Shown piece after piece: positions 54,663 to 63,981 of a DNA stretch of 64,000 nt. The stretch lies in NCBI RefSeq assembly GCF_014174165.1, contig NZ_JABEQN010000020.1:1-64000 (forward strand), written 5' to 3'. The notes below the pieces were generated by a model, which searched no databases, was not told the DNA's origin, and saw nothing but the letters and a program-made list of their open reading frames with translations. This DNA is from Gluconacetobacter dulcium. GTDB taxonomy: Bacteria; Pseudomonadota; Alphaproteobacteria; Acetobacterales; Acetobacteraceae. Within the stretch, counting starts at the first letter, position 1. Each line of letters opens with the position of its first letter. The translations under genes were made by a program, and so were the position numbers.

Positions 54663-55550
54663 TTACGGCTTTGGCCGCACGGGCACCGGCACGTTGCACA
54701 ACGCGACACCGTTGGCGGGACGGACGAAGAACGGGTCCGTGCGGTTGGCGCGGGCGTTCAGGTATTCCGTGAATGTGGGGCTGTCGGTGCGCATGACCTG
54801 AAGATGCGGCTGACTGGCGCGGGGCAGGTCGGCGGCGAGCGAGATGCTCCGGATTGCGACGTTCTGATCCTTTCTGGCGTAAAAGCCCAGGGCGGCCGTG
54901 CCGCGCGGCAAGGCGCCGAAATGCTCCATGCCGGTGAGAACGCGCCCTACGACGGCGAGATTGCGGTCGAGCTGGCGGGGGGCTTCGCTGTTGACGGCGT
55001 ACAGTTCCTGCCCGTCGCCGGTATCGGGGGGCATGTCGCGGCCAGCGCCGACCATGCCGTAGCAATGGGGAAGCCAGACGCGGTCGCCCTCGGCGGCGAC
55101 GGGCCACCCTGACCAGAAGCCGGACGACGGCGCGTAGGGATCGGGAAAGCCGAGCGGACGAATGGCGATATCCTGACGCGCGCGATCATATTCCGCAGGC
55201 GGATGGGCGACGAAGCCTGCGGGTGGCTTGGCCTTTCCGTCGCGGGTGGTCCATTGCACGACGTAATTGTCCTGCACGCGGACGATCGCGCCGCCGTCCC
55301 ATCCGTGGGCGCGGGCCTGGCGCACGATATTGCCGGTGTGGACCGGTGCGAACTGGGGGGCGAGTTCGATCGTCACCTGCGCGCCGTCGGCCAGTGTCAT
55401 GACCAGCAGCCGGTCCGGCGGGACATCCGCCCAGGCGGCATCCGGGGCGTGGGCCACGATCTCGGCGGGGGTGGGGTTTGGCGCTGCGGCGGCGATATTC
55501 GGCAGGAGCAGGGCAGGGATTGGCAGGAAACGGCGCATGAAGACGATCAT
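54663..55550 (-). CDS. Exported cyclophilin-type peptidyl-prolyl isomerase
   Basis: About 295 residues. A signal peptide (RRFLPIPALLLPNIAAAA) precedes a cyclophilin fold: VTIELAPQFAPVHTGNIVRQARAHGWDGG at the start of the domain and GMVGAGRDMPPDTGDGQELY matching the substrate groove, where MA/GTG motifs of cyclophilins are replaced by G-AG variants, so activity should be checked. ATG 55550 is selected because longer versions run into a Cys-rich, unlikely stretch. It is divergent from a siderophore-type TonB receptor across about 270 bases with a triple operator-like site. Confidence 0.82.
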   Translation of the reverse strand: MIVFMRRFLPIPALLLPNIAAAAPNPTPAEIVAHAPDAAWADVPPDRLLVMTLADGAQVTIELAPQFAPVHTGNIVRQARAHGWDGGAIVRVQDNYVVQWTTRDGKAKPPAGFVAHPPAEYDRARQDIAIRPLGFPDPYAPSSGFWSGWPVAAEGDRVWLPHCYGMVGAGRDMPPDTGDGQELYAVNSEAPRQLDRNLAVVGRVLTGMEHFGALPRGTAALGFYARKDQNVAIRSISLAADLPRASQPHLQVMRTDSPTFTEYLNARANRTDPFFVRPANGVALCNVPVPVRPKP

Positions 55551-55715
55551 GCCTGCTGCGAAAGGATGACGGCAAGCAGGAAAACGGAGGATTGCCGCGT
55601 CTGTTGCGGATCGTCTTCGATCGGTCGAATGGTTGCCGGAGTGGGTGCATTCGACGGGCGGCCTTGCCGCGTCGCACCTGTATGATTCCGGCAACAGTCT
55701 GTGATTATATTTCAT

Positions 55716-55746
55716 CGTATATGGACCTATATACGGTCGTATATAG
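55716..55746 (+). promoter_or_regulatory. Three alternating ATATACG half-sites upstream of TonB receptor
   Basis: CGTATAT at 55716-55722, ATATACG at 55729-55735 and CGTATATAG at 55738-55746. The last two form a perfect CTATATACG-GT-CGTATATAG inverted repeat (55727-55746), and the first pairs with the second in the opposite sense. They lie 74 bases upstream of the receptor start, between divergent genes. A dimeric regulator is likely; identity unknown. Confidence 0.65.
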
Positions 55747-55819
55747 ACAGGGCCGGATTGGGGGTGGCAACAAAGACACAACTTACGGTCTCTGTTCATC
55801 ATCCGGGCGCGCCAGATCC

Positions 55820-58189
55820 ATGCATCATCGCTTTTCTCCCTTTTTCATCGCCGGAACATTTGGCGCCTTTCTATTGACCACTTCGGCGCTGGCCGCGCCG
55901 ACTGTTTCCACGCAGGGCAAGACCGGTAGCCATGCCCCCGGCAAGACGGAGCCGGCCAAGGCGCGCGCCGCCGGAACGCGGGCTGCGAAAGTCCCGGCCG
56001 GAGCGGCCCCCATTGCCGGGATACTGGATGGTTCCAACGGTGAGACGGTCACCGTCCTTGGCCATCATGCGGCGGATGGCACGGCCGCCAAATATATGAA
56101 CAAGACCGTCTATCTCGGGCCGCTGGGTAATCGGGACACGCTGGATACGCCTTATTCCATCATGGGCGTTCCGCATGACGTCGTGGTCAACCAGCAGATC
56201 CGCAACATCAATGACATGGCGCAGTACCTGCCTTCGGTGCAGTTGGAGATCCGGGGGGACCCCAATACGTCTCGCCCGCAGTCGCGCGGGTTCGAGGCCG
56301 ATGTGGTGGCGAACTCGCGCCTCGACGGGCTGAACGTGGTTTCCACCACGCCTTATCCGGCGGAATGGGTCGATAACCTGCAAGTCCTCAACGGGCTGGC
56401 GGGGGCGATGTATGGGCCGGAGAATCCGGCTGGCGTCTTTGAATATACGCTCAAGCGCCCGACCGACCGGCGGACGGAGCGGCTTTCGGTCGGTGCGGAT
56501 TCCATCGGCACGCCGATCGTCAATGGCGATATCTCCGGGCGCGTCGGCCGGAATGGCTGGTTCGGCTACCGCCTGAACATGCTGCATGCCGATGGCACGG
56601 GCTATGCGTCGGGAAGCGCGATCCGGCGTGAGATGGTCAGCGCGGATTTCGATATCCATCTGGATGACAGGACGGTGATCGAACTCGATGCCAGCCATTA
56701 TACCTACGTCGCGCGTGGCCTCGCCCCCGGCTTTGGTATTCCGGCCGGTACTGCCGCCAATCCGACCGGTATCGGCGGGCAATTGCCCGAAGCGCCGGAT
56801 CTGGGCAGGCGTCTGGCGCCGGGATGGAGCGGCTATAACATGGAGACCAATACGTTCCTGGCCAAGGTCCGGCACCAGATCAACGATGACTGGAGCTTTA
56901 CGCTGGGCGGGCTTTACCAGGACGCCATGCGGCAGTCCTTCGGGGTCAGCGATACGCTGACCGCGACCGGGGGGACGGATGGGTTCTATTCCTCGCGCGC
57001 CACGGCGACCACGACGGCCAACGACTTCCGTGTTGGCAGCAACATGGCGTATTTCAACGGCCGTGTTTACACCGGCCCGGTCAGGCATGATCTGGTGATC
57101 GGCACCAATGGCTACATGATGGGGAACTACAATCCTGTCAGGGGGGTGACGCCCGCGCAGAGCCTTGGCACATACAATATGTATGGGGACGCGCCCACCA
57201 ACGGCAGGCAGCCTTATTATGAGGGGCGCTACAAATCCAGCAGCATCGTCAGCCAGTCCTTTATCGTTGGAGACACGCTGACGATTGATAAACACTGGTC
57301 GATCATGGGGACGCTCGCCTGGAGCTGGCTTGACCAGAAGGGTGCGCTGAATGCCAGCAGTGCGCTGCGGAAAACCTTTTCGGCCAACGCGGCCTTTAGC
57401 CCGACGACCAGCCTGATGTACAAACCGACCGACAACCAGACCTTCTATTTCACCTATGGGCGGTCGGTCGAGGCGGGGCCGGTGACGCCGAACAGCCAGT
57501 ATTATACCAATACGAACATCGCATTGCCGATTGCGCATGCTGAGGAATATGAGGTCGGCTATAAGCTGCGTTATCAGAAAATGCAGCTTAACGTTGCTGG
57601 TTTCCGCATGACGTCGCCTTATGCGATGTATGTTGCGGCGGCGAATGGTACGTGCGCGGGCGGCAGGACCTGCCAGACTTATACTTATGGCGGCACGCAG
57701 CGCAATTATGGTGTGGAAGCCCAGGTTTCGGGCGAGGTTCTGCCGAACCTTTCCGTTCTTGCCGGTATGACCTGGCTGGATGCGGAACTGGTGGGGAGTA
57801 AAACCGCCGCCTATAACGACAAGGAGATCGTCGGCGCGGCGCCGTTGCAGGCCAGCCTGCTGCTGGATTATCGCCTGCCGGCGCGGTGGGGCGCCTTCGC
57901 GTCGGGCTGGGCGTTCAATGCCGGTGTCCATTACATGGGCAACCGCGCGGCCAACGTGACCAATACGCTCCATACCGGGTCGTACACGACGCTGGAACTG
58001 GGTACGCGCTATGCCTTCCATGTTGCCCGCTTTCCGTGGGTTGCGCGGTTCGGCGTCAGCAACGTGACCAACGAACGGTATTGGGCGTCGGTTTATACCG
58101 GTGCGCCGAGTGGGACGTCGGGTGCCGCATCGAGCCTGTATGCGGGGCTGCCGCGTGTGTATCACTTCACCCTGTCGGCGGAGTTCTGA
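55820..58189 (+). CDS. TonB-dependent siderophore-type receptor
   Basis: About 789 residues: signal peptide core FFIAGTFGAFLLTTSALAA, a Lys/Ala-rich linker, then a plug of the FhuA/FecA-like siderophore class (DTLDTPYSIMGVPHDVVVNQ, SVQLEIRGDPNTSRPQSRGF, GLAGAMYGPENPAGVFEYTLKRP), and a barrel with the C-terminal AEF. The plug sequence TPYSI...V..Q..N.....L differs from the nutrient-type receptors elsewhere in the window. Start at ATG 55820 has only a weak ribosome binding site, but the signal peptide begins there. Regulation probably involves the triple ATATACG site. Confidence 0.9.
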   Translation: MHHRFSPFFIAGTFGAFLLTTSALAAPTVSTQGKTGSHAPGKTEPAKARAAGTRAAKVPAGAAPIAGILDGSNGETVTVLGHHAADGTAAKYMNKTVYLGPLGNRDTLDTPYSIMGVPHDVVVNQQIRNINDMAQYLPSVQLEIRGDPNTSRPQSRGFEADVVANSRLDGLNVVSTTPYPAEWVDNLQVLNGLAGAMYGPENPAGVFEYTLKRPTDRRTERLSVGADSIGTPIVNGDISGRVGRNGWFGYRLNMLHADGTGYASGSAIRREMVSADFDIHLDDRTVIELDASHYTYVARGLAPGFGIPAGTAANPTGIGGQLPEAPDLGRRLAPGWSGYNMETNTFLAKVRHQINDDWSFTLGGLYQDAMRQSFGVSDTLTATGGTDGFYSSRATATTTANDFRVGSNMAYFNGRVYTGPVRHDLVIGTNGYMMGNYNPVRGVTPAQSLGTYNMYGDAPTNGRQPYYEGRYKSSSIVSQSFIVGDTLTIDKHWSIMGTLAWSWLDQKGALNASSALRKTFSANAAFSPTTSLMYKPTDNQTFYFTYGRSVEAGPVTPNSQYYTNTNIALPIAHAEEYEVGYKLRYQKMQLNVAGFRMTSPYAMYVAAANGTCAGGRTCQTYTYGGTQRNYGVEAQVSGEVLPNLSVLAGMTWLDAELVGSKTAAYNDKEIVGAAPLQASLLLDYRLPARWGAFASGWAFNAGVHYMGNRAANVTNTLHTGSYTTLELGTRYAFHVARFPWVARFGVSNVTNERYWASVYTGAPSGTSGAASSLYAGLPRVYHFTLSAEF

Positions 58190-58312
58190 TCGCCGGTTCG
58201 GCTTCCCGGTGTGCCATAGGCGGATGGCGGACCGGGAGGCGGATGGGGCGCTGAAACATGCTTCCCGGCATGGGCCAGCCGCGGTCCTGGCCGGGGAAAA
58301 GCAGCCGTATTC

Positions 58313-58729
58313 CTAGCGGTTGTCCCTCTCGATATCCTTGACCACGAAACGAACGATCGTGGTTCCGGCTGTGGGGGTGTATGTCAGCGACCCGATGGCC
58401 TTTACCGGTTTGTCCACCAGCCCTGACAATGCTGTCCGGGCTTGCGCGCCGGTATCGCCGGCCACAATGGAATCCCGTTCAAGCACGATGTCGAAATGCC
58501 GTTGATTGGTGACCGGCGTATCGATTTCGACGCCGTGGCCGATATCGACCGGGCGGCTGATCGTCAATCGCAGGGTCTGGCATTGGATGGAGACATGCTG
58601 GCTGTCGGGCTCGACACAGGGAACGCGCTGTATTGAACCATGTAGGCTGACTACGGAAGGTTCGTATCTTAAAGATTGTTGGGCTTCCACGTTCGATATC
58701 GACATGAGCGCGAGGATGAAGAGCAGCAT
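58313..58729 (-). CDS. Small secreted protein, family uncertain
   Basis: 138 residues with a signal peptide (MLLFILALMSISNVEAQ), so periplasmic. The mature part begins LRYEPSVVSLHGSIQRVPC, has a Cys pair (VPCVEPD and SIQCQTL) that could form a disulfide, and continues as predicted beta-strands. It loosely resembles DUF4431-type secreted proteins near the start, but the match is weak. It lies 21 bases downstream of the ABC-F gene on the same strand. Confidence 0.65.
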   Translation of the reverse strand: MLLFILALMSISNVEAQQSLRYEPSVVSLHGSIQRVPCVEPDSQHVSIQCQTLRLTISRPVDIGHGVEIDTPVTNQRHFDIVLERDSIVAGDTGAQARTALSGLVDKPVKAIGSLTYTPTAGTTIVRFVVKDIERDNR

Positions 58730-58750
58730 CCCGTTACGGCACGCGGCCGC

Positions 58751-60373
58751 TCAGGCATGCAGGCCGGGTGCCTCGCGGCCGGTGCGGGCGACATATTCGG
58801 TATAGCCGCCATCATAACGGTGGAGCCCTTCCGGTGTCAGTTCCAGGACGCGGTTGGACAGGGCGGCGAGGAAATGCCGGTCGTGGGAGACGAACAGCAT
58901 CGTGCCGTCGTAATCGGCCAGGGCGGTGATCAGCATTTCCTTGGTCGCGATGTCGAGATGGTTGGTCGGCTCGTCGAGCACCAGGAAGTTCGGCGGGTCG
59001 TACAGCATCAGGGCCAGGACCAGCCGGGCCTTTTCGCCACCGGAGAGCACGCGGCAGACCTTGTCGATATCGTCGCCCGAAAAGCCGAAGCCGCCGGCCA
59101 GTGCCCGGAGCGAGCCCTGGGGGGCGAGGGGGAAGGCGTCGTTCAGGGTTTCGAAGATGGTCCGGCCGCCGTCGAGCAGATCCATGGCGTGCTGGGCGAA
59201 ATAGCCCATCTTGACGCTGCCGCCGAGCGTGACCGTGCCGGCATCGGGCTCGGTGGTGCCGGTTACCAGTTTCAGCAGGGTGGATTTGCCGGCGCCGTTG
59301 ACGCCGAGCACGCAGCAGCGCTCCTGCCGGCGGATCAGCAGGTCGAGATCCTTGTAGATCACCCGGCTGCCGTATGATTTGTCCACGCCGCGCAGATTGA
59401 CGACCGCGTCGCCCGAGCGCGGGGCCTGCGGAAAGGTGAAGGAGAGGGTCTGGCGGCGCTTGGGGGGCTCGACCCGGTCGATCTTGTCGAGTTTCTTCAC
59501 CCGGCTCTGCACCTGCGCGGCGTGGGAGGCGCGGGCCTTGAAGCGTTCGATGAAGGCGACTTCCTTTGCCAGCATGGCCTGCTGGCGGTCGAACTGCGCC
59601 TGCTGCTGCTTTTCGTTCATGGCGCGCTGCTGCTCGTAGAACTCGTAATCGCCCGAGAAGCTGGTCAGCGTGCCGCCGTCGATCTCGATCACCTTGTTGA
59701 TGATCCGGTTCATGAAGGCGCGGTCGTGCGAGGTCATCAGCAGGGCGCCGTCATAGCCGGCGAGGAACTGCTCCAGCCAGATCAGGCTTTCCAGGTCGAG
59801 ATGGTTGCTCGGTTCGTCGAGCAGCATCACGTCCGGCTTCATCAGCAGGATGCGGGCCAGGGCCACGCGCATCTTCCACCCGCCCGACAGGCGGCCCACG
59901 TCGCCGTCCATCATCTCCTGGCTGAAACCCAGCCCGTGCAGGACTTCGCGCGCGCGGCCTTCCAGCGCGTAGCCGCCCAGTTCCTCGAAACGGGCCTGGA
60001 CCTCGCCGAACCGTTCGAGAATGGCATCCAGTTCGTCGAACCGCTCCGGGTCGGCCATCGCGGTTTCCAGTTCGGCCAGTTCCGCCCCGATCTCGGCCAC
60101 CGGGCCGGCGCCGTTCATGACCTCGGCGGCCGCGCTGCGGCCCGACATCTCGCCGACATCCTGGTTGAAGAAGCCGACCGAAACGCCGCGGTCGGTCAGG
60201 ACCTGGCCTTCGTCGGGTTCTTCCTGGCCGGTGATCAGGCGGAACAGCGTCGTCTTGCCCGCGCCGTTCGGCCCGACCAGCCCGATCTTCTCCCCTTTTT
60301 GCAGCGACGCCGACGCCTCGATGAAGATGACGCGATGGCCGTTATGCTTGCTGATAGTGTCGAGACGGATCAT
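58751..60373 (-). CDS. ABC-F family ATPase
   Basis: 540 residues with two ABC cassettes and no membrane domain: Walker A GPNGAGKTT and GVNGAGKST, signatures LSGGWKMR and LSGGEKARL, Walker B LLDEPSNHLD and VLDEPTNHLD, and the interdomain linker with EYxxQRAMNEKQQQAQF. ABC-F proteins bind the ribosomal E site; this wording is of the YbiT/EttA-like translation-factor type rather than an antibiotic resistance protein, though that cannot be excluded. The small secreted protein gene follows. Confidence 0.93.
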   Translation of the reverse strand: MIRLDTISKHNGHRVIFIEASASLQKGEKIGLVGPNGAGKTTLFRLITGQEEPDEGQVLTDRGVSVGFFNQDVGEMSGRSAAAEVMNGAGPVAEIGAELAELETAMADPERFDELDAILERFGEVQARFEELGGYALEGRAREVLHGLGFSQEMMDGDVGRLSGGWKMRVALARILLMKPDVMLLDEPSNHLDLESLIWLEQFLAGYDGALLMTSHDRAFMNRIINKVIEIDGGTLTSFSGDYEFYEQQRAMNEKQQQAQFDRQQAMLAKEVAFIERFKARASHAAQVQSRVKKLDKIDRVEPPKRRQTLSFTFPQAPRSGDAVVNLRGVDKSYGSRVIYKDLDLLIRRQERCCVLGVNGAGKSTLLKLVTGTTEPDAGTVTLGGSVKMGYFAQHAMDLLDGGRTIFETLNDAFPLAPQGSLRALAGGFGFSGDDIDKVCRVLSGGEKARLVLALMLYDPPNFLVLDEPTNHLDIATKEMLITALADYDGTMLFVSHDRHFLAALSNRVLELTPEGLHRYDGGYTEYVARTGREAPGLHA

Positions 60374-60471
60374 GGGGCCTCAGATGCCGAAGGGAGGGGC
60401 GGAGCGGGAGCGCCCTTATTGCGCAGCCCATGCGAGCCGTAAACCGCAGGCGGGCATGTGCAAGGGACGCT

Positions 60472-60711
60472 TTACAGGAAAGAGAGGACTTCCAGCAGTC
60501 CGTTGCTGAGCCCGTGACAGAGGGCGGTGGTGAGATAGGGACGGTAATGCTGACGGACGGATTTGTAGTAGGTGAGGCTGAAGAGACTGCCGGATATCAA
60601 TCCGATGACGACGGCATCGGAGACGGAGTGCTGGGTGAAAATGCCGTGGCTCTTCCTGGGGAGATGCAGAACGAAGAAAATGAGACCCGACAGGATGATG
60701 TAGACGATCAA
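60472..60711 (-). CDS. Small membrane protein, unknown
   Basis: 79 residues with one or two hydrophobic segments (IVYIILSGLIFFVL and VVIGLISGSLFSLTYY) and a basic short loop (PRKSHG). Translation would start at TTG 60711, with no clear ribosome binding site; the same frame is open upstream with a strongly basic stretch but no start codon. The call depends on hydrophobicity alone. No family recognised. Confidence 0.4.
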   Translation of the reverse strand: MIVYIILSGLIFFVLHLPRKSHGIFTQHSVSDAVVIGLISGSLFSLTYYKSVRQHYRPYLTTALCHGLSNGLLEVLSFL

Positions 60712-60942
60712 TCTTGTTCTGTTCGTCTGTTTCCAGCGGCGAAGTCGACGAGCGCCATCCTGACGGCGAGTGAATAGCCTATTCGTGGACCTCGCGGCCG
60801 GGTTTCGGCTGTCGATGTGTCCGGGAGCAGCGTCGTCTGATCGGGATCGGGTGTCGTGAGGTTCCGCGCGGCGCGGCGGAGCGTTGCGGAGAGGGTGGTT
60901 GCCATTCAGTCGCCGTCAGGGAACGCATTTCGGGAGGCTTCT

Positions 60943-62187
60943 TCAGGCTGCACGATCGGCGGCACGCGCGCTGAGTGCCGCGACGGTGGATGTGTGTTCT
61001 GGGTGGGCCAGCAGGTCCTGGGCCAGGCGCAGGGCGGCCTCCTGTCTTGCCGCGCGGGCCGTGCGGTCGGCGATCACGTCGAAATCGGCGACGTGGGCGT
61101 AGCCGGTGAGGCGGCGGATGATTTCCAGCGCGGCGAAGGCGATCGTGTCGGCTTCGATGGCGTCGAGGAACTGGGTCTGTACCTGTTGCAGGGATGTGGG
61201 GTCGTCGCGGAACAGGGGGGCGGCGTAGGCGTCGCCGGAGTGGGAATGGGCGACCGCGTTGGTCCAGAGGGTGGTGAAATCCTGCCGGAAATGGGTCCAG
61301 AATTGTGTGATGTCGCGCAGGGCGCGGGTGCGGCCTTCCGGCGTGGGGGTGGCGAACAGGTGCATCAGCAGGTTGCCGACGAACAGGCCGCAATCGAAGC
61401 CGATCGGGCCGGGGAGGGCGAATTCGCCGTCGATGACGCGGCTATCTTGGTCCGCGACCATCACCGAGCCCGTGTGCAGGTCGCCGTGCAGCAGGGCCTG
61501 CTGGCAGGTGAGGAAGCGGGCCTGCATCTGGCCGACGCGGCGGCGCACGGCCGGGTCGGCGCGCAGGTTCGCCACGATCGGGTCCAGTTCCGGGCTGAGC
61601 CAGTGGTTGCGCGGGTGGGCGTGGTAGGGGTCGGTCAGCACCAGATCGACGGTGATGCGGGTGAGGGTGTGGTTGCGGGCGAAGGGGGCGAGCAGGGCCG
61701 ATGACGCCTCGAATTTGAGGGCCAGCGGCGAGGTGTGGAACGTGGCGCGGGCCACGAAGCGGCCGATGGCGGCGGCGGCTTTCGGCCAGTCGCCGCCCTG
61801 CATCAGGCCGTGACGCAGCACGACGTGGCCGTTCAGGCTTTCGACCACCAGCACGAACAGGTCGGGGTCGAAATGCAGCAGTTCGGTCGTGAGATTGCCG
61901 ACATGGGGGCGGACGGCGCGCAGATAGGCGGCCTCGAACGCCGTGCGGTCCAGCGGCATCTTCCAGTCTGGGTCTACCCGGACGTGGGGCAGGGACTGCT
62001 TGAAGCAGACGCCGCCGGCCGGGCCGTCGATCAGGAACACATTGTTGAGGTTGCCGTCACTGACCTCGCGCACCCGCCAGGCGTCCGGCTGGCCGCCCAG
62101 GCGTGTCGCGAGGGCGGGTTGGGCGGCGAGAAACGCGCGGATGCCGGCCGGGTCCAGTGTGCGGTAGGGCGTGGGGGATCGGGTCAT
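60943..62187 (-). CDS. mtnK: S-methyl-5-thioribose kinase
   Basis: About 414 residues, the aminoglycoside-phosphotransferase-fold kinase of methionine salvage, converting 5-methylthioribose to its 1-phosphate. The N-lobe reads REVSDGNLNNVFLIDG (matching the MtnK nucleotide loop), KQSLPHVRVDPDW, and the catalytic HGDLHTGSVMV with the later DGEFALPGPIGFDCGLFVGN. ATG 62187. It is divergent from a MocR regulator across 161 bases containing a long inverted repeat. No other mtn genes were seen in the window. Confidence 0.93.
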   Translation of the reverse strand: MTRSPTPYRTLDPAGIRAFLAAQPALATRLGGQPDAWRVREVSDGNLNNVFLIDGPAGGVCFKQSLPHVRVDPDWKMPLDRTAFEAAYLRAVRPHVGNLTTELLHFDPDLFVLVVESLNGHVVLRHGLMQGGDWPKAAAAIGRFVARATFHTSPLALKFEASSALLAPFARNHTLTRITVDLVLTDPYHAHPRNHWLSPELDPIVANLRADPAVRRRVGQMQARFLTCQQALLHGDLHTGSVMVADQDSRVIDGEFALPGPIGFDCGLFVGNLLMHLFATPTPEGRTRALRDITQFWTHFRQDFTTLWTNAVAHSHSGDAYAAPLFRDDPTSLQQVQTQFLDAIEADTIAFAALEIIRRLTGYAHVADFDVIADRTARAARQEAALRLAQDLLAHPEHTSTVAALSARAADRAA

Positions 62188-62268
62188 GTTCGGTGTCTCG
62201 TCGGCGGGGCGTCGGTGTGGCGGGGAGCATAGCATGTCGGGCGGGGAAGGGTGTGAGGGGGTGGGGTG

Positions 62269-62304
62269 CATACAATATCGCGCCGGGATGGCCGGTATTG
62301 TATG
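62269..62304 (+). promoter_or_regulatory. Inverted repeat operator between mtnK and MocR genes
   Basis: CATACAATA at 62269-62277 and TATTGTATG at 62296-62304 are exact reverse complements, separated by 18 bases (27 bp centre to centre). They lie in the 161-base divergent gap, 45 bases before the MocR start. The same TATTGTATG appears at 63902. The MocR protein is the obvious binder. Confidence 0.75.
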
Positions 62305-62348
62305 GAGGTGTACGCTTCAACCGGCTCTCTTGTGAAAGTCCCTGCCCG

Positions 62349-63752
62349 ATGTCGAACCGGCCCTATCTCGCGCACTGGAAAGAGCGGATCGATCATAATG
62401 CGGGGGCGATCTATCTCACGCTGGTGGACGCGCTGGCGCTGTCGATCCGCAAGGGGGACCTGCGGGAGGGGGACCGGCTGCCGCCACAGCGGACGATCGC
62501 GGCGTATCTGGGCACCAACCTGACCACCGTGACCCGCGCCTTTACCGAGGCGCGGCGGCGGGGGCTGATCGACGCCACGGTGGGGCGGGGGACGTTTATC
62601 CGCGTCGGCGCGGGAGAGAGCCACTGGCGGCATACCGGGCCGGCGGTGATCGACCTGACCATGAACCTGCCGCCGGTGCCGCAGGACCCGCCGCTCCAGA
62701 AAATGATCCACGCCGATATCGCGGCGCTGCTGAAACAGCAGGATCTGAACAGCCTGATGTCCTACCGCGTGACCGGCGGGACGATGGAGGAGCGCCAGCT
62801 TGGGGCGAAATGGATCGCGCCCGTGGTCGGGCCGCGCCGGGTGGACGAAGTGCTGGTGGCGCCGGGGGCACAGAGCGCGCTGGCGGCCATCGTCACCACG
62901 CTGACCCAGCCCGGCGATGTCATCGTGACCGACCGGATTGCCTATCCGGGCATCCGCACCATCGCCGCGCAGTTCGGGCTGATCCTCGTCGGGGTGGACA
63001 GCGATGCCGAGGGGATGATGCCGGAGCAACTCGACCGGGTGTGCGCGCAGCATCATCCACGGCTGCTGTACTGCATTCCCACCATTCATAATCCGACCAC
63101 GGCGACCATGTCGCTGCAACGGCGACGGGACATTCTGGCGGTGGCGCAGCTTCATCATCTGCATGTGGTGGAGGACGATCCGTACAGCCTGCTGATGGAC
63201 GATCGGCCGCCGGCGCTGGCGGCGTTGGATCATGGGCGCGTTTTCTATGTGGCGACGCTGGCCAAGACGCTCAGCCCCGGTCTGCGCACGGCCTATGTGG
63301 CGTTGCCGGGTACGGATATGGCGCGCCGCGTGACCGCCGCGATCAGGGCGATCGCGCTGACCAATGCGGGGCTGCTGAGCGCATTGACCGCGCGCTGGAT
63401 GCAGACGGGGGAAGCGGAGCGGATTCTGCATGCGATCCGCACCGAACTGCGTTTGCGGCAGTCCATCGCCCGCCGGATTCTGGGCGAGGGGCACTGCATG
63501 AATCCCGATGGCCCGCATGTGTGGCTGAAATTGCCGGATTGGTGGGGCAGCACGGATTTCGTGGCCTATGCGCGCCGCCGGGGGCTGGCGCTGGTGCCCA
63601 GCACGGTGTTCACGATCAGCGGCGAGCCGCCGCAGCGGGCGCGGGTTGCGCTGGGGAGTGCGCCGGATGCGGCGAGCCTTGAAGAGTCGCTGCGTGGGGT
63701 GGTGTCGGTGCTTCAGCATAAACGCTCGCCGGGCTTTGCCGATATCGTGTGA
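62349..63752 (+). CDS. MocR-type GntR regulator with aminotransferase domain
   Basis: About 467 residues: an N-terminal GntR winged helix (EGDRLPPQRTIAAYLGTNLTTVTRAFTEARRRGLI) and a C-terminal class I aminotransferase-like domain (APGAQSALAAIVTTLTQPGD, IPTIHNPTTATMSLQRR, LAKTLSPGLRTAYV with the PLP Lys). Such proteins bind PLP but act as regulators. The start at ATG 62349 fits the common N-terminus. It probably autoregulates and controls mtnK through the CATACAATA/TATTGTATG repeat. Confidence 0.9.
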   Translation: MSNRPYLAHWKERIDHNAGAIYLTLVDALALSIRKGDLREGDRLPPQRTIAAYLGTNLTTVTRAFTEARRRGLIDATVGRGTFIRVGAGESHWRHTGPAVIDLTMNLPPVPQDPPLQKMIHADIAALLKQQDLNSLMSYRVTGGTMEERQLGAKWIAPVVGPRRVDEVLVAPGAQSALAAIVTTLTQPGDVIVTDRIAYPGIRTIAAQFGLILVGVDSDAEGMMPEQLDRVCAQHHPRLLYCIPTIHNPTTATMSLQRRRDILAVAQLHHLHVVEDDPYSLLMDDRPPALAALDHGRVFYVATLAKTLSPGLRTAYVALPGTDMARRVTAAIRAIALTNAGLLSALTARWMQTGEAERILHAIRTELRLRQSIARRILGEGHCMNPDGPHVWLKLPDWWGSTDFVAYARRRGLALVPSTVFTISGEPPQRARVALGSAPDAASLEESLRGVVSVLQHKRSPGFADIV

Positions 63753-63879
63753 GACATTGGCCGGGTTGGCGTGCTGGTGGTGGTCGGGTGCCTGGGGGGC
63801 ATCAGATAAAGAGGTGGTTTGTTCACGAGTACGTGATTTTTGGAGGGAGGAATAACAATAGGTTGTGGGGGAGGGAGGC

Positions 63880-63981
63880 TATTGTACCCTGCATGATTCG
63901 ATATTGTATGGAATTGAAATCGGCATTCCGGGGTGGGTGGATGAGATTGTCTTCATTGTAGTGGAGGCGTGATCCATACAA
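63880..63981 (+). promoter_or_regulatory. Cluster of TATTGTA half-sites at the right edge
   Basis: TATTGTA at 63880-63886, TATTGTATG at 63902-63910, ATTGTA at about 63955-63960, and CATACAA at 63975-63981. These match the half-sites of the mtnK-MocR operator. No gene lies in 63753-64000, so they probably belong to the promoter of the next gene beyond the window, which may be another MocR target. Confidence 0.5.
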
